Positions 25,315-33,665 are shown, counted from the first letter of the stretch. The stretch is DNA of 64,000 nt from Streptomyces sp. NBC_00224 (GCF_041435195.1 NZ_CP108106.1:1488001-1552000); one strand, 5' to 3'. The notes: a model not told the origin generated them from the letters alone. Program-made: numbers and translations.

Positions 25315-27123
25315 GGAGGCGGGCTCCGAGGTGTACGCGGCCGCGTGGAGCGCGTACATGTCCGCGTAACGGCCGCCGCGCGCCAACAGGTCGGTGTGCG
25401 CGCCCTGTTCGACGATCCGGCCGCCGTCCAGGACGACGATCAGGTCGGCCTCGCGCACGGTGGTGAACCGGTGCGACACGATCACGGTGGTCGTCGCCGG
25501 GCCGGGCGCGCCCGCCCGCAGATACCGGCTGAGCAACTCGGCCTCGCTGTCCGGATCGAGACTGGCAGCGGGCTCGTCGAGGAGGACGAGGGCGGGCCGG
25601 GTCCGCATCCGGGCGCGGGCCAGTGCCAGCTTCTGCCACTGTCCCGCCGACAGGTCCGTGCCGTCCGGGAACGTCCGGCCGAGCTGGGTGTCGAGCCCCC
25701 GGCCCAGCGCCGCCACCACCTCGGCGGCGCCCGCCGACTCCAGGGCGGCCCACACCGCCTCCGGGTCGTCCAGCGCCCCGAGTTCACCGACACCGACCGC
25801 CTCCCGGGCGAGCAGCTCGAACCGGCAGAAGTCCTGGAAGCACGCCGTGATCCGCGCCGACCACTGCTCGGCGGGCATCCCGGCCAGGTCCTCGCCGCCG
25901 AAGGTGATCCGCCCGGCGGACACCGGTTGCAGCCCGGCGAGCAGCGCGATCAGCGTGGACTTGCCCGCCCCGTTGTCGCCGACCACGGCGACGGTGGCCC
26001 CGGCGGGCAGGCTCAGGTCGACGGGCCCGAGCGCCGGTTCCGTACGGCCCGGATAGGTGAACGAGACGCCTTCCAGGACGAGATCGCCGCCGGATTCCTG
26101 TACGTGGCCCGGCCGCGCGGCATCCTGCCGTTCGGTGCCCCGCCGCGTCCCGCTCCCCCGCGCGTAGTCGACCAGCCGCAGATACAGCGCGACCGTGTCG
26201 AGCGAGCGGCGCAGCCAGCCGATCAGCCAGCCGAGGCCGGTGGTCGCGCCGACCAGCCGCGTACTCAGCAGCAGGACCAGCACCGCCTGGCCCGCCGAAC
26301 CGGTTCCGTCGATCACCGATCGCGCGATCAGGTAGAGGCCGCCGATGAGCGCCGACGCGAAGACCAGCCACCCCGCGGCGACGGCGACCGCGCCCTTGGC
26401 CCGGGCCGCCTCACGCGGACCGCTCGCCGCGAGGAAGGCGTCCCGGTGGCGTGCCGAGAGCTCACCGGCGAGCCGGTACAGCCGCACCTCCCGGGCCGGT
26501 GCCGGATCGGTGGCCAGGGAGAACACGGCCCGGCGACGGCGGTCGGCCGCGGCACCCGCCCGCTCCGCCCCCGCCACCAGCCGCGCCTGCCGGCGGTTGG
26601 CCCCGGCCAGCGGCACGATCGTCAACGGCAGCAGCGCGAGCAGCGGATGCGCCCCCGCGAGCAGGACCAGCGCGCCCAGGAACCGGGCCACCAGGTTCGC
26701 GTTCTCCACCAGCGCGGCCAGGGCGGTGCCGAACTCCCCGCGCCGCTGGCGCACCACCTCGGCGGTGTCGAGGAACTCGGGGTCCTGGTAGTGCCCGATG
26801 TGCGGCGGCTCCGAGCACAGGGTCATCAGCCTGCGGTCGAATTCGAGGCCCACCCGGTGCTGCAGCACCAGCCGCAGATCGGTGGCGATCGCGGCGGCCT
26901 GGTGCACGAAGACGGTGACGCCGAGCAGGAGCAGCCCGCCGTGCACCGCCTCGGTACGGTCGTGGCCTCCGGCGCCGTCGACCATCCACTGCAGGCCCAC
27001 CGCCTGGAGCGCCGCCACGACGTTGAGCAGCGGGGAGAGGGTCAGGACCACCAGGGCGCGCCGGGGGTCCGCCCTGACGGCGGTCCCGACCAGCAGACGG
27101 ACAGCTGCGAGGCTCTTACGCAC
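25168..27123 (-). CDS. ABC transporter, fused permease and ATPase (second half-transporter)
   Basis: A 651-residue exporter half with an N-terminal six-helix membrane domain (about residues 15-300) and a C-terminal nucleotide-binding domain: Walker A GDNGAGKS, signature LSAGQWQKLALARARM (LSAGQ in place of LSGGQ), Walker B ALVLLDEPAASLDPDSEAELL and the switch histidine in TVIVSHRFTTV. The GTG at 27123 follows GGGGAGGAAG and overlaps the upstream transporter gene by 8 nt, so the two should form a heterodimer. The last ~48 residues extend past the family end, antisense to the LAL regulator gene. Confidence 0.88.
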   Translation of the reverse strand: MRKSLAAVRLLVGTAVRADPRRALVVLTLSPLLNVVAALQAVGLQWMVDGAGGHDRTEAVHGGLLLLGVTVFVHQAAAIATDLRLVLQHRVGLEFDRRLMTLCSEPPHIGHYQDPEFLDTAEVVRQRRGEFGTALAALVENANLVARFLGALVLLAGAHPLLALLPLTIVPLAGANRRQARLVAGAERAGAAADRRRRAVFSLATDPAPAREVRLYRLAGELSARHRDAFLAASGPREAARAKGAVAVAAGWLVFASALIGGLYLIARSVIDGTGSAGQAVLVLLLSTRLVGATTGLGWLIGWLRRSLDTVALYLRLVDYARGSGTRRGTERQDAARPGHVQESGGDLVLEGVSFTYPGRTEPALGPVDLSLPAGATVAVVGDNGAGKSTLIALLAGLQPVSAGRITFGGEDLAGMPAEQWSARITACFQDFCRFELLAREAVGVGELGALDDPEAVWAALESAGAAEVVAALGRGLDTQLGRTFPDGTDLSAGQWQKLALARARMRTRPALVLLDEPAASLDPDSEAELLSRYLRAGAPGPATTTVIVSHRFTTVREADLIVVLDGGRIVEQGAHTDLLARGGRYADMYALHAAAYTSEPASSAAQHGRQIAPGVHAELAVDPGEVALDGTDGHREPVGDRPVGQATGGQ

Positions 27124-28963
27124 GGCTGCTTCCTCCCCGTATTCCTTCCCGTATTCCTTGCCTTGCCGCAAGCGTTTCGTCCCGTGCCGCGAAGGGCTGG
27201 GACTGCACACGGAACATCCGTGCGTACCGGCCACCGGCGGCCACCAGCTCGTCGTGCGTGCCGTACTCGCTGACGCGGCCGTCCTCGACGACGGCGATCC
27301 GGTCCGCGAGGCGGACGGTGGCGAACCGGTGCGAGACGAGGACGGTGGTCAGCCCGGCGGTGATGTCCAGGAAGCGGGCGTACAGCTCGTGTTCCGCCTG
27401 GACGTCGAGGTGGGCCGTGGGCTCGTCGAGGACGAGCACGCGGGCGCCGTGCCGGACCGCGTACAGGGCCCGGCTCAGCGCCAGCCGCTGCCACTGCCCG
27501 CCGGACAGCTCGGTGCCGTCGGTGTAGGCGCCGCTGAGCAAGGTGTCCCAACCGCCGGGCAGTTCGGCCTCGACACCGAGGAAGCCACCGAGCCGGGTGG
27601 CCTCGGTGAGCGCCTCCTCGTCGGCGTCCGCCTCGATCCGGCCGAAGCCGACGTTGTCGCGTACGGAGAACGGGTAGCGGACGAAGTCCTGGAAGACCAC
27701 GGCCAGTTGGCGGCGCCAGGACTCGGGGTCGTGGGCGCGCAGATCCTGGCCGTCGACGGTGATGCGGCCGCTGTCCGGCCGGTAGAGCCCGGCGAGCAGT
27801 TTGGTGAGCGTGCTCTTGCCCGCGCCGTTGTCCCCGACGATCGCGAGCGAGGAGCCCACCGGGAGGGCGAGGTCCAGGCCGTCGAGGACCCGGCCGCGAC
27901 CGCCGGGGTAGGCGAAGCCGACCTTCTCGAAGCGGATCTCCCGCTGCGGCAGACCGGCCGCGCCGAGCCGTCCCGCTTCCCCGTCCGTCCCCAGCTCACC
28001 GACCGCCAGCGCGGCCGGGACCGCGGCGCTCGCCGTGTGCAGCATCCACTGGAGGTCCCCGCTGAAGCCGAGCGCGAACAGGCCGAGCAACGCCTGCAGG
28101 GCGACGGTCAGTTGCTCCACGGAGCGGGCGCCGTGGGTGGCCTGGTGGACGAGCGGGAGCACGACCGCGAGGTGCGCCGCGAGCAGCAGCAGGATCGCCA
28201 TGGCGTGGCGGCGCGGGCTGACCCTGGCCCGGCGCATCTGCACCATCCCGTCCCACCAGGCCGCGGTGAACCGCTCGACGAGCCAGGAGCGCAGGCCGAA
28301 GAGGCGCACCTCCTTCGCGGCGGGCGCCGTGGTGGCGACCTCGCGCAGATAGGCGGCGCGGCGCAGTTGCGCGGTCTCGCCCGCATGCGCGGACACCGAC
28401 CGCTGGATCTCCTTCTCCTGCCAGCGCCCGGTGACCACCCAGGCGGAGCCCAGCACGACCGGCATCCACCACTGCCCGGCCCAGCCGAGCAGCACGGCCG
28501 ACACCAGTCCGGTCAGCCGGAGCGGAACGAGCCCGGCGAGCGCGGTGACCGCCTGCCCCGGGGGGTGCGCGCCGAGGCCGACGGCCCGGGCGCGCTCGAT
28601 GCGGTCGGCCACGTCCGCGTCGTCCAGGTGGCCGATCTGCGCCGGGCGCAGGGCGCCGTCGACCGTGGCCTGGGCCGTCGCACCGTCGAGCGCGGTACCG
28701 AGGCGCCAGGCGAGCATCGTACGGATGGGGTCGAGGACGACATCGAGGAAGAGCACCACGCCGAGCAGCACGAGCCCGACCCTCACGCCGTGCATCGACT
28801 TGGAGGCGTCCGTCAGCGCGGCCACCAGCCGCCCGGTGGCCAGCGGCAGCAGGGCACTGCCCGCGGCCTGCCCGACGACGAGCGCGGCGAGCGCGATGGT
28901 CAGCCCTTTGGCGATCCGGGGCAACTGCCGGACCAGGAGCAGGATGTCACTGGTGGTCTTCAT
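27116..28963 (-). CDS. ABC transporter, fused permease and ATPase (first half-transporter)
   Basis: A 615-residue half-transporter: membrane domain (roughly residues 15-300), then an NBD with Walker A GDNGAGKS, signature LSGGQWQRLALSRALY, Walker B VLVLDEPTAHLDVQAEHELY and HRFATV switch region. The ATG at 28963 follows GGAGGG. It overlaps the second half-transporter by 8 nt and lies 94 nt downstream of a very short peptide ORF with a strong ribosome binding site; the radical SAM gene is divergent. Together they suggest an exporter for a small modified peptide rather than a drug pump, though no peptidase domain is present. Confidence 0.88.
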   Translation of the reverse strand: MKTTSDILLLVRQLPRIAKGLTIALAALVVGQAAGSALLPLATGRLVAALTDASKSMHGVRVGLVLLGVVLFLDVVLDPIRTMLAWRLGTALDGATAQATVDGALRPAQIGHLDDADVADRIERARAVGLGAHPPGQAVTALAGLVPLRLTGLVSAVLLGWAGQWWMPVVLGSAWVVTGRWQEKEIQRSVSAHAGETAQLRRAAYLREVATTAPAAKEVRLFGLRSWLVERFTAAWWDGMVQMRRARVSPRRHAMAILLLLAAHLAVVLPLVHQATHGARSVEQLTVALQALLGLFALGFSGDLQWMLHTASAAVPAALAVGELGTDGEAGRLGAAGLPQREIRFEKVGFAYPGGRGRVLDGLDLALPVGSSLAIVGDNGAGKSTLTKLLAGLYRPDSGRITVDGQDLRAHDPESWRRQLAVVFQDFVRYPFSVRDNVGFGRIEADADEEALTEATRLGGFLGVEAELPGGWDTLLSGAYTDGTELSGGQWQRLALSRALYAVRHGARVLVLDEPTAHLDVQAEHELYARFLDITAGLTTVLVSHRFATVRLADRIAVVEDGRVSEYGTHDELVAAGGRYARMFRVQSQPFAARDETLAARQGIREGIRGGSSRA

Positions 28964-29056
28964 GACCGGTTCACCCTCCGCCGGACGGGGTTCGCCGGCC
29001 CTCCCGGCCGACGGGTGCGGTGGCCGCTCCAGGACGGGAGCGACCACCGCTTCGCG

Positions 29057-29095
29057 TTAGCGACCGGTACCGACGGTCGGGGGCGGATACATCAT
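29057..29095 (-). CDS. very short peptide ORF, candidate precursor of a modified peptide
   Basis: The peptide MMYPPPTVGTGR is encoded from ATG at 29095 with GGAGGAGGT seven bases upstream, as good a ribosome binding site as any in the window, then TAA. The same frame is open upstream to a GTG at 29125, giving a 22-residue form with VTQSTEEVSL in front, but that GTG has no ribosome binding site. It sits between a divergent radical SAM gene and two ABC exporter genes on its own strand. I infer a precursor peptide (Tyr, Pro-rich, Gly-Thr-Gly core) or, less excitingly, a leader peptide. No homologue is known to me. Confidence 0.5.
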   Translation of the reverse strand: MMYPPPTVGTGR

Positions 29096-29173
29096 GAGGC
29101 TCACCTCCTCCGTGCTCTGGGTCACAGGAGAGGAAGCTAGCCGGAGGAGCGGGGCCGGGAGATCCGTATTCGA

Positions 29174-29270
29174 CTACGTAACTCAAAGCCGCCGCTACGC
29201 AGTTGGGGGCGCGCGGCTTGCGTACGTACCCCATGTGCGTACGTACGCGCCCGCGCTCATTGCGTACTTC
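29174..29270. promoter_or_regulatory. cluster of GTACGTAC-like repeats in divergent promoter region
   Basis: Five related units occur within 97 bp: ACTACGTAACT (29173-29183), GCTACGCAGTT (29194-29204), TTGCGTACGTACC (29218-29230), GTGCGTACGTACG (29235-29247) and TTGCGTACTTC (29260-29270). The two middle copies share GCGTACGTAC 17 bp apart. They fill the space between the peptide/ABC genes and the radical SAM gene, so they look like operator sites for a regulator that controls both directions, perhaps the nearby LAL protein. Confidence 0.55.
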
Positions 29271-29352
29271 GCCACGGACGACCGGCGGGCCGGGCGTTCG
29301 TAGCGTGCGGATCCGGCGACGTGTGTCGCCCCCGCGGCCTGGAGGTACGCCC

Positions 29353-30405
29353 ATGGACACCGTCGAGAACCCCAACGCCATCATCTGGGACGTCACGTTC
29401 GCCTGCCCGTTGCGCTGCTACCACTGCTACACGGAGTCGGGGCGGCGCCCCGCGAAGAACCTCAGCCACGACGAGATGATGCGGGTCGCGGACGCGATCC
29501 TCTCCCTGGAGCCGCAGCAGATCACCCTGTGCGGCGGCGAGCCGCTGACCATCAAGCGGATCGTGGACGTCGCCCGCTACTTCTCGGACGCCGGGCTTGT
29601 GGTCTTCGTCTACACCAGCGGCTGGGCGGTGCCGGTGGCGACGGTCGAGGCCCTGGCCGAGGTGGTCTCCAAGATCGTGGTGAGCCTCGACGGAGCGACC
29701 GCCGCGACCCACGACCGGATACGGGGGCGCGCCGGTTCCTTCGCGCGGGCGACCGGCGCACTGGCCCGGATCGACGCGGAGGTGGGGCGCAGGATCGCGG
29801 CGGGGCTTGTGGCCCCGCGCTTCGGCATCGACTATGTCGTGATCCGCAGCAACTTCGACGAGTTGGACCGGATGTGCGCGGAGGTGGCGCCGCGTTTCCC
29901 GCATCTGGAGACGCTGTACTTCGGGGCCGTGGTGCCCACCGGGCTCGCCAGCCGCCCCTCGTTCGTCGAGCACGAGCTGCTGCGGGACGAGCAGGTGGCC
30001 GAGCTGATCGCGCCCGAGACCCGGCGCCGGCTCCAGGCGGCCGCCCCCGCCTCGGTCGCCGTGGAGACCACCGAGAACTTCGAGGTCCAGATGAACCCGG
30101 ACTTCCTCGCGCGCACCCCGGGTTTCCGCCCCATGGAGATCGAGCCGGACGGCGAGGTGCGCGGCATGCCGATCTACGAGGGCACGGTGGGCAGCCTGCT
30201 CACCGAGGACCCCCTGGTCGTGTGGCGGCGGTCGCGGGCGCGCTGGGACGACCCGTTCGTCGTCGACTGCCTCAACGCCGTGCGCACCCGCGCCGACTGG
30301 GCCGAGGCGGTGCGCCGCATCGACCTGCGGTTCGGCTCGCCCGAGGTGCGCGAGCGGATCGAGGCCCGCCCGGTCCAGCTGCCGGTGGCCGGCCGACCGG
30401 TATGA
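29353..30405 (+). CDS. radical SAM protein with cysteine-less SPASM-like tail
   Basis: A 350-residue radical SAM enzyme. The cluster motif is C18-x3-C22-x2-C25 (ACPLRCYHCYTESG) and the SAM-binding CGGEPL is at residues 60-65. The C-terminal part keeps the SPASM/Twitch layout (MEIEPDGEVRG...EGTVGSLLTEDPLVVW), but the position normally held by Pro-Cys reads MP, so no auxiliary iron-sulfur cluster is evident. Relatives modify ribosomal peptides. GGAGGT lies eight bases before the ATG. It is divergent from the short peptide ORF and the ABC pair, across an array of GTACGTAC-like repeats, and ends in a hairpin. Confidence 0.88.
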   Translation: MDTVENPNAIIWDVTFACPLRCYHCYTESGRRPAKNLSHDEMMRVADAILSLEPQQITLCGGEPLTIKRIVDVARYFSDAGLVVFVYTSGWAVPVATVEALAEVVSKIVVSLDGATAATHDRIRGRAGSFARATGALARIDAEVGRRIAAGLVAPRFGIDYVVIRSNFDELDRMCAEVAPRFPHLETLYFGAVVPTGLASRPSFVEHELLRDEQVAELIAPETRRRLQAAAPASVAVETTENFEVQMNPDFLARTPGFRPMEIEPDGEVRGMPIYEGTVGSLLTEDPLVVWRRSRARWDDPFVVDCLNAVRTRADWAEAVRRIDLRFGSPEVRERIEARPVQLPVAGRPV

Positions 30406-30427
30406 GCGCGGCCGGCCGCGGCCGCGC
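30406..30427. terminator. stem-loop between convergent genes
   Basis: An 8-bp perfect GC stem (GCGCGGCC / GGCCGCGC) with a 6-nt loop begins at the base after the radical SAM stop codon and ends 4 nt before the stop of the convergent NAD(P)-binding protein gene. It can serve both. Confidence 0.6.
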
Positions 30428-30430
30428 GGC

Positions 30431-31276
30431 TCAGCGGAAGTCGTCGGCGTGGTCGTCCGCCCAGATCCGGAACGTACGCGCGGGCTTCCCGGTGATCTCC
30501 TCCACCGTGCCGGTGACCAGGTCCGACCGCGACCGCTTCTCGGCGCTCGCCAGCAGGGCCTCCACGAGGGCGGGCGGGCGGCCGTCCGCGAGCATCTGCT
30601 TCCGGGCGATCTCCACGGGCACCTCCTCGAACCGCAGCGGGCGCCCGATCGCCTCGCCGATCGCCCGCACCTGCTCGGCCCTGCTCACGACCTCCGGGCC
30701 GGTCAGGACGTGCTTCACACCCGCCTGCCCGGTATCGGCCAGCGCCCGTACCGCCACCGCCGCGACATCACGCTCGTGGATCACGGCGGTGGGCGCGATG
30801 TCGGGGCCGCGCATCGCACCGGTGCTCCGGATCTGCGCGGCCCAGCCGAGGGTGTTGGAGGCGATCGTGTTCGACCGCAGGACGGCCCACTCCAGTCCGG
30901 ACTCCTCGATCAAGGCCTCCATGTCGGCGTGGAGTTGGTTGATCGGATCGCTCTGCCGGTCGGCGTCCTCGCGCACGCCCGACGACGAGAGGTAGACGAT
31001 CCGGCGCGCCTGCCGTTCGATCGCCTCCAGGACGGCGGGCGCGCCCTCCGTGGTGAGGAACGGCCAGATCAGGAACACCGTGTCGATGCCCGTCAGTGCC
31101 GCATCCAGTGACGCCGGCTCCGCCAGGTCCCCCGTCGCGACCTCGGCGCCGTCCAACGCCCCGGCCGCTTGCGGCCGACGCGCCAACGCCCGTACGCCGA
31201 TGCCCTCGGCCACGAGTTGCGCGACCACCTGACGTCCCACATTGCCGGTCGCGCCGGTCACCAGAATCCCGTTCAT
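30431..31276 (-). CDS. NmrA-like NAD(P)-binding protein
   Basis: A 281-residue atypical SDR of the NmrA/QOR2 type. The dinucleotide motif is GATGNVG at residues 8-14 (ILVTGATGNVGRQVV), the strand after it carries VRALARRP, and YLSSSGV lies near residue 120. There is no YxxxK. These proteins either reduce quinones or sense NADP; which applies here is not clear. The ATG at 31276 begins the family. It converges with the radical SAM gene and is probably unrelated to it. Confidence 0.85.
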   Translation of the reverse strand: MNGILVTGATGNVGRQVVAQLVAEGIGVRALARRPQAAGALDGAEVATGDLAEPASLDAALTGIDTVFLIWPFLTTEGAPAVLEAIERQARRIVYLSSSGVREDADRQSDPINQLHADMEALIEESGLEWAVLRSNTIASNTLGWAAQIRSTGAMRGPDIAPTAVIHERDVAAVAVRALADTGQAGVKHVLTGPEVVSRAEQVRAIGEAIGRPLRFEEVPVEIARKQMLADGRPPALVEALLASAEKRSRSDLVTGTVEEITGKPARTFRIWADDHADDFR

Positions 31277-31364
31277 GATCAGCTCAACCGGCTCGTACCC
31301 GGGTTATTCCTCGGGCGCCACCCGCACCGTACGGTTCGGTGCTGCGCCCGGGGAACGGCCCGTG

Positions 31365-32252
31365 TCAGACGACCGTGAAGCCGTGGCGGGCGCCGAGCCG
31401 GGTGAGCGAGTCACGGCCGGGGATCCCGTCCGCGTCCGGGCCCGAATAGCCGCACCGCCGCTGCCAGGCGGAGTACGCCGTCTTCGTCTTCGTGCCGAAG
31501 GAGCCGTCCACCCAGGTGGCGCTGAGCAACCCCTCGGCTTGCAGGGCGCGCTCCACGACCAGGACCTCCGCCTTGTACGTGGTGCCGCCCTGGGGGAGGC
31601 CGGGGTCGCGCCTGGCCGCGGCGACCACATGGGCCAGCGAGACCTTCGCCTTCGGTGGAGCTCCGGTGAACTGGGGCCAGGAGCCGGGGTCCTGATGGGT
31701 GTTCTCCGGCACCTGCTGGTGTCCGTACCAGCCGCCCTGTGTCTCCCACACGTGCTCGTTGCGGTGCGAGGTGAAGTCGACCGGCCGCCCCATGGGCCAG
31801 GTGTCGGGCACGCCCCAGGAGCGCACCCAGGCGTTCAGCGTCGCCCAGCCGGTGCAGGGGGTGTCGACGAGCCGGGCGTAGACCTTGCCGCCGACCCGGC
31901 AGTACGGGAAGAAGTGCGACTCGATCTGTATGACGACCGTGCCCGCTCTGTTGGTCCGGGTGCCGCCGGATAAGTCGACCAGCGACTTGGAGCGCGAGTT
32001 CGCCGGGAAGAACTGGGTGAACGCGCCGGTGAAGGGCGACCAGAGCAGGTGGGGGGCGGACGGTTTGCCGTCGGGGTTGCGGCCGAACCACTCCTGCAGG
32101 TTCCCGTACGGCACCTGGTCCTGCGGGTGGGCGGCGGTGGCGTTCTTGTCCCAGGTGATGTGGGCGATCGCCTTGGCGGGGTAGGTGCTGTCGGTGGGGG
32201 CGTGGTCGCCCACGTCGATCCGTTGTGCGCCGGGCAGCCAGAGGTCTGGCAT
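31365..32252 (-). CDS. peptidoglycan amidase-like protein with PG-binding domain
   Basis: A 295-residue protein. The first 195 residues resemble the N-acetylmuramoyl-L-alanine amidase/PGRP fold, with possible zinc ligands in KAIAHITWDKN, SHRNEHVW and GHQQVPENTHQDPGSW. The C-terminal 90 residues are a PG_binding_1-like domain (VVERALQAEGLLSATWVDGSFGTKTKTAYSAWQRRCGY). There is no signal peptide, as in phage-type or autolysin proteins released by other means. GGAGGCACCG precedes the ATG. Leucine codon 94 is TTA (31971-31973), so translation should depend on the bldA tRNA and thus on development. Confidence 0.78.
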   Translation of the reverse strand: MPDLWLPGAQRIDVGDHAPTDSTYPAKAIAHITWDKNATAAHPQDQVPYGNLQEWFGRNPDGKPSAPHLLWSPFTGAFTQFFPANSRSKSLVDLSGGTRTNRAGTVVIQIESHFFPYCRVGGKVYARLVDTPCTGWATLNAWVRSWGVPDTWPMGRPVDFTSHRNEHVWETQGGWYGHQQVPENTHQDPGSWPQFTGAPPKAKVSLAHVVAAARRDPGLPQGGTTYKAEVLVVERALQAEGLLSATWVDGSFGTKTKTAYSAWQRRCGYSGPDADGIPGRDSLTRLGARHGFTVV

Positions 32253-32534
32253 CGGTGCCTCCAGAGCAGAGCCCCGGTCGTCCGGGGCCCGTGGGGGGAT
32301 GGGGGAATGGGTGGGGGCCGGCTGATGACGTCGAAGCCGAAGGCCCCACGGGCGCGTCCCGCCCGAGGTCTTCCGTGACGCTCCGTCGACCAGCCGGTGG
32401 GTCGAGGCGGAGTTGGCCTGTCATGAACAGTGTTGCGCGCAACGGCCCCGCCGAAACGATTCGGCGGGCCTCCTTGCCAAGGGCGTTACCAACACCGTCC
32501 GCATCACGAGGCCGGGCCGCAGGCCTGTCTGCTG
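32253..32534. other. intergenic region upstream of amidase gene
   Basis: About 280 nt between the amidase start and the terminator of the next gene upstream. It is GC-rich and must hold the amidase promoter, but I see no clear -35/-10 pair; the only small repeat is TTGCGCGCAA around 32433-32442, a perfect 10-bp palindrome. Confidence 0.4.
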
Positions 32535-32577
32535 GACCGCGGGCCGGAGTCGCCGTAGCCGACTCCGGCCCGCGGTC
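32535..32577 (-). terminator. strong stem-loop terminator
   Basis: A perfect 18-bp stem (32535-32552 with 32560-32577, arms GACCGCGGGCCGGAGTCG) around a 7-nt loop, 7 nt past the stop codon of the small secreted protein gene on the minus strand. Confidence 0.88.
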
Positions 32578-32584
32578 AGGTGGC

Positions 32585-32941
32585 TCAGCGGCCGGCGAGG
32601 AACACCGAGCGGAGCTTGAGGCGGTCGCTGGCGGGCCGACCGTGGGGCCGGAGGGTCCAGGAGTCACCGGTGCAGTCGGGCTCGGTGAAGACCAGCGCGT
32701 ATTCGTCGGTGTTGTTGTGCGGGGCGAAAGCGGGTTCGGAAGCATCCGGGTCGGCGGCCTCGGGGATCGTGATGCACAGGCGGCTTGCCGGGTCGTGCAA
32801 CGTGGCCGACTGCGCGCTCCCGTCGAGCCCCGTGAACTTGTACGAGAAGTCGCCGGTCGCGGCGTTGGCCGTGCCCGACACGGCGAGCAGGAGCGCGAAG
32901 GAGCCGGCCGTGACGGCGGCGGCAGCGGTGCGTAGACGCAT
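32585..32941 (-). CDS. small secreted protein of unknown function
   Basis: A 118-residue protein with a Sec signal peptide (MRLRTAAAAVTAGSFALLLA, cleavage near ANA-ATG). The mature domain is about 90 residues with two cysteines (RLCITIP and PDCTGDSW) that could form a disulfide, and is otherwise beta-rich; it resembles no family I can name. The ATG at 32941 is preferred to an upstream one because it opens the signal peptide; AAAGGG lies 11 nt before it. A strong terminator follows the stop. Confidence 0.68.
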   Translation of the reverse strand: MRLRTAAAAVTAGSFALLLAVSGTANAATGDFSYKFTGLDGSAQSATLHDPASRLCITIPEAADPDASEPAFAPHNNTDEYALVFTEPDCTGDSWTLRPHGRPASDRLKLRSVFLAGR

Positions 32942-33062
32942 GGAGACATAACCCTTTCGAAGAGCACCGACGCGCACAGCACACGCGTCAAGATCACCCC
33001 AATGGTCACTCTCCGCGAGCAATCGATTCTCCTGCGCCACCAGATCTACCGGAAAGCGTGGT

Positions 33063-33665
33063 TTACCCCTTCGTACCCTTCACGCTCCGCACATCCGGCC
33101 ACGAGCGGCGGCGCAATTGCGCCCAAGTGTGCAGCGGGCCGCACCACTCCTCCGTCGACACGGGGAGTTCGGCGCCCTCCAGGACGAGGGGCATGACCCG
33201 CAGATACAGCAGATACGCCCGGGCGGCCGCCTCCTCGCACAGCGCGGCGGCCGTGGCGCGCTCGGCGACGGCGAAGCGCTCCACCTCGACGATCGGCCCC
33301 GCGTCCACCCGCTCGACCATGTGGTGGCAGGTCACCCCGAACGTCTCCGCCGACCGCGCCAGCGCCACCTCGTACATCCCCACGCCCCGGATGTCGGGCG
33401 GCCCTGGATGGAAGTTGAGGGCGCCGCGCCGGGCGCGCTTCAGATCCTGGCCGGACAGGATGTAGTCGGCCTTGAAGCCGACTATCCAGTCGCCCTCCCA
33501 GCCGCCGAGCGGGTCCTGGGGGACCGGGTCGCCGTGCTCCCACAGCACGTGCGAGACGGCCGCACCGGCCGCCCGGGCGAACCGCCCGACCAGTTCGCCC
33601 CATGCCGACCTGTCCGTGACCAGCAGCAACGACGGATCGCCCCGTCGCGCGTGATGAGCTCCCAC
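33063..33665 (-). CDS. formyltransferase family protein
   Basis: A 200-residue protein of the formyl_trans_N fold (as in Fmt, PurN and ArnA). The key region is GALNFHPGPPDIRGVGMYEVAL, where the catalytic histidine and the RG of the folate site are recognisable, preceded by GFKADYIL; HHMVERVDAGPIVEVERF is the usual downstream segment with the catalytic aspartate. It lacks the C-terminal tRNA-binding domain, so it probably formylates a small molecule. The GTG at 33665 follows GAGGGGGG. It is divergent from a truncated acyl-CoA-ligase-like gene, perhaps what is left of a biosynthetic locus. Confidence 0.72.
   Translation of the reverse strand: MGAHHARRGDPSLLLVTDRSAWGELVGRFARAAGAAVSHVLWEHGDPVPQDPLGGWEGDWIVGFKADYILSGQDLKRARRGALNFHPGPPDIRGVGMYEVALARSAETFGVTCHHMVERVDAGPIVEVERFAVAERATAAALCEEAAARAYLLYLRVMPLVLEGAELPVSTEEWCGPLHTWAQLRRRSWPDVRSVKGTKG

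Noticed and set aside
29094..29303. 69-codon frame on the plus strand before the radical SAM gene
   Set aside because: No ribosome binding site at its ATG and it runs through the repeat array; less likely than the minus-strand peptide ORF.
28964..29352. tRNA or riboswitch in the divergent region
   Set aside because: No cloverleaf or conserved riboswitch core could be folded by eye; the repeats look like DNA-binding sites.
30041..30230. SPASM auxiliary cluster motif in the radical SAM protein
   Set aside because: The expected cysteines are replaced (GMPIYEG), so I do not call an auxiliary iron-sulfur cluster.
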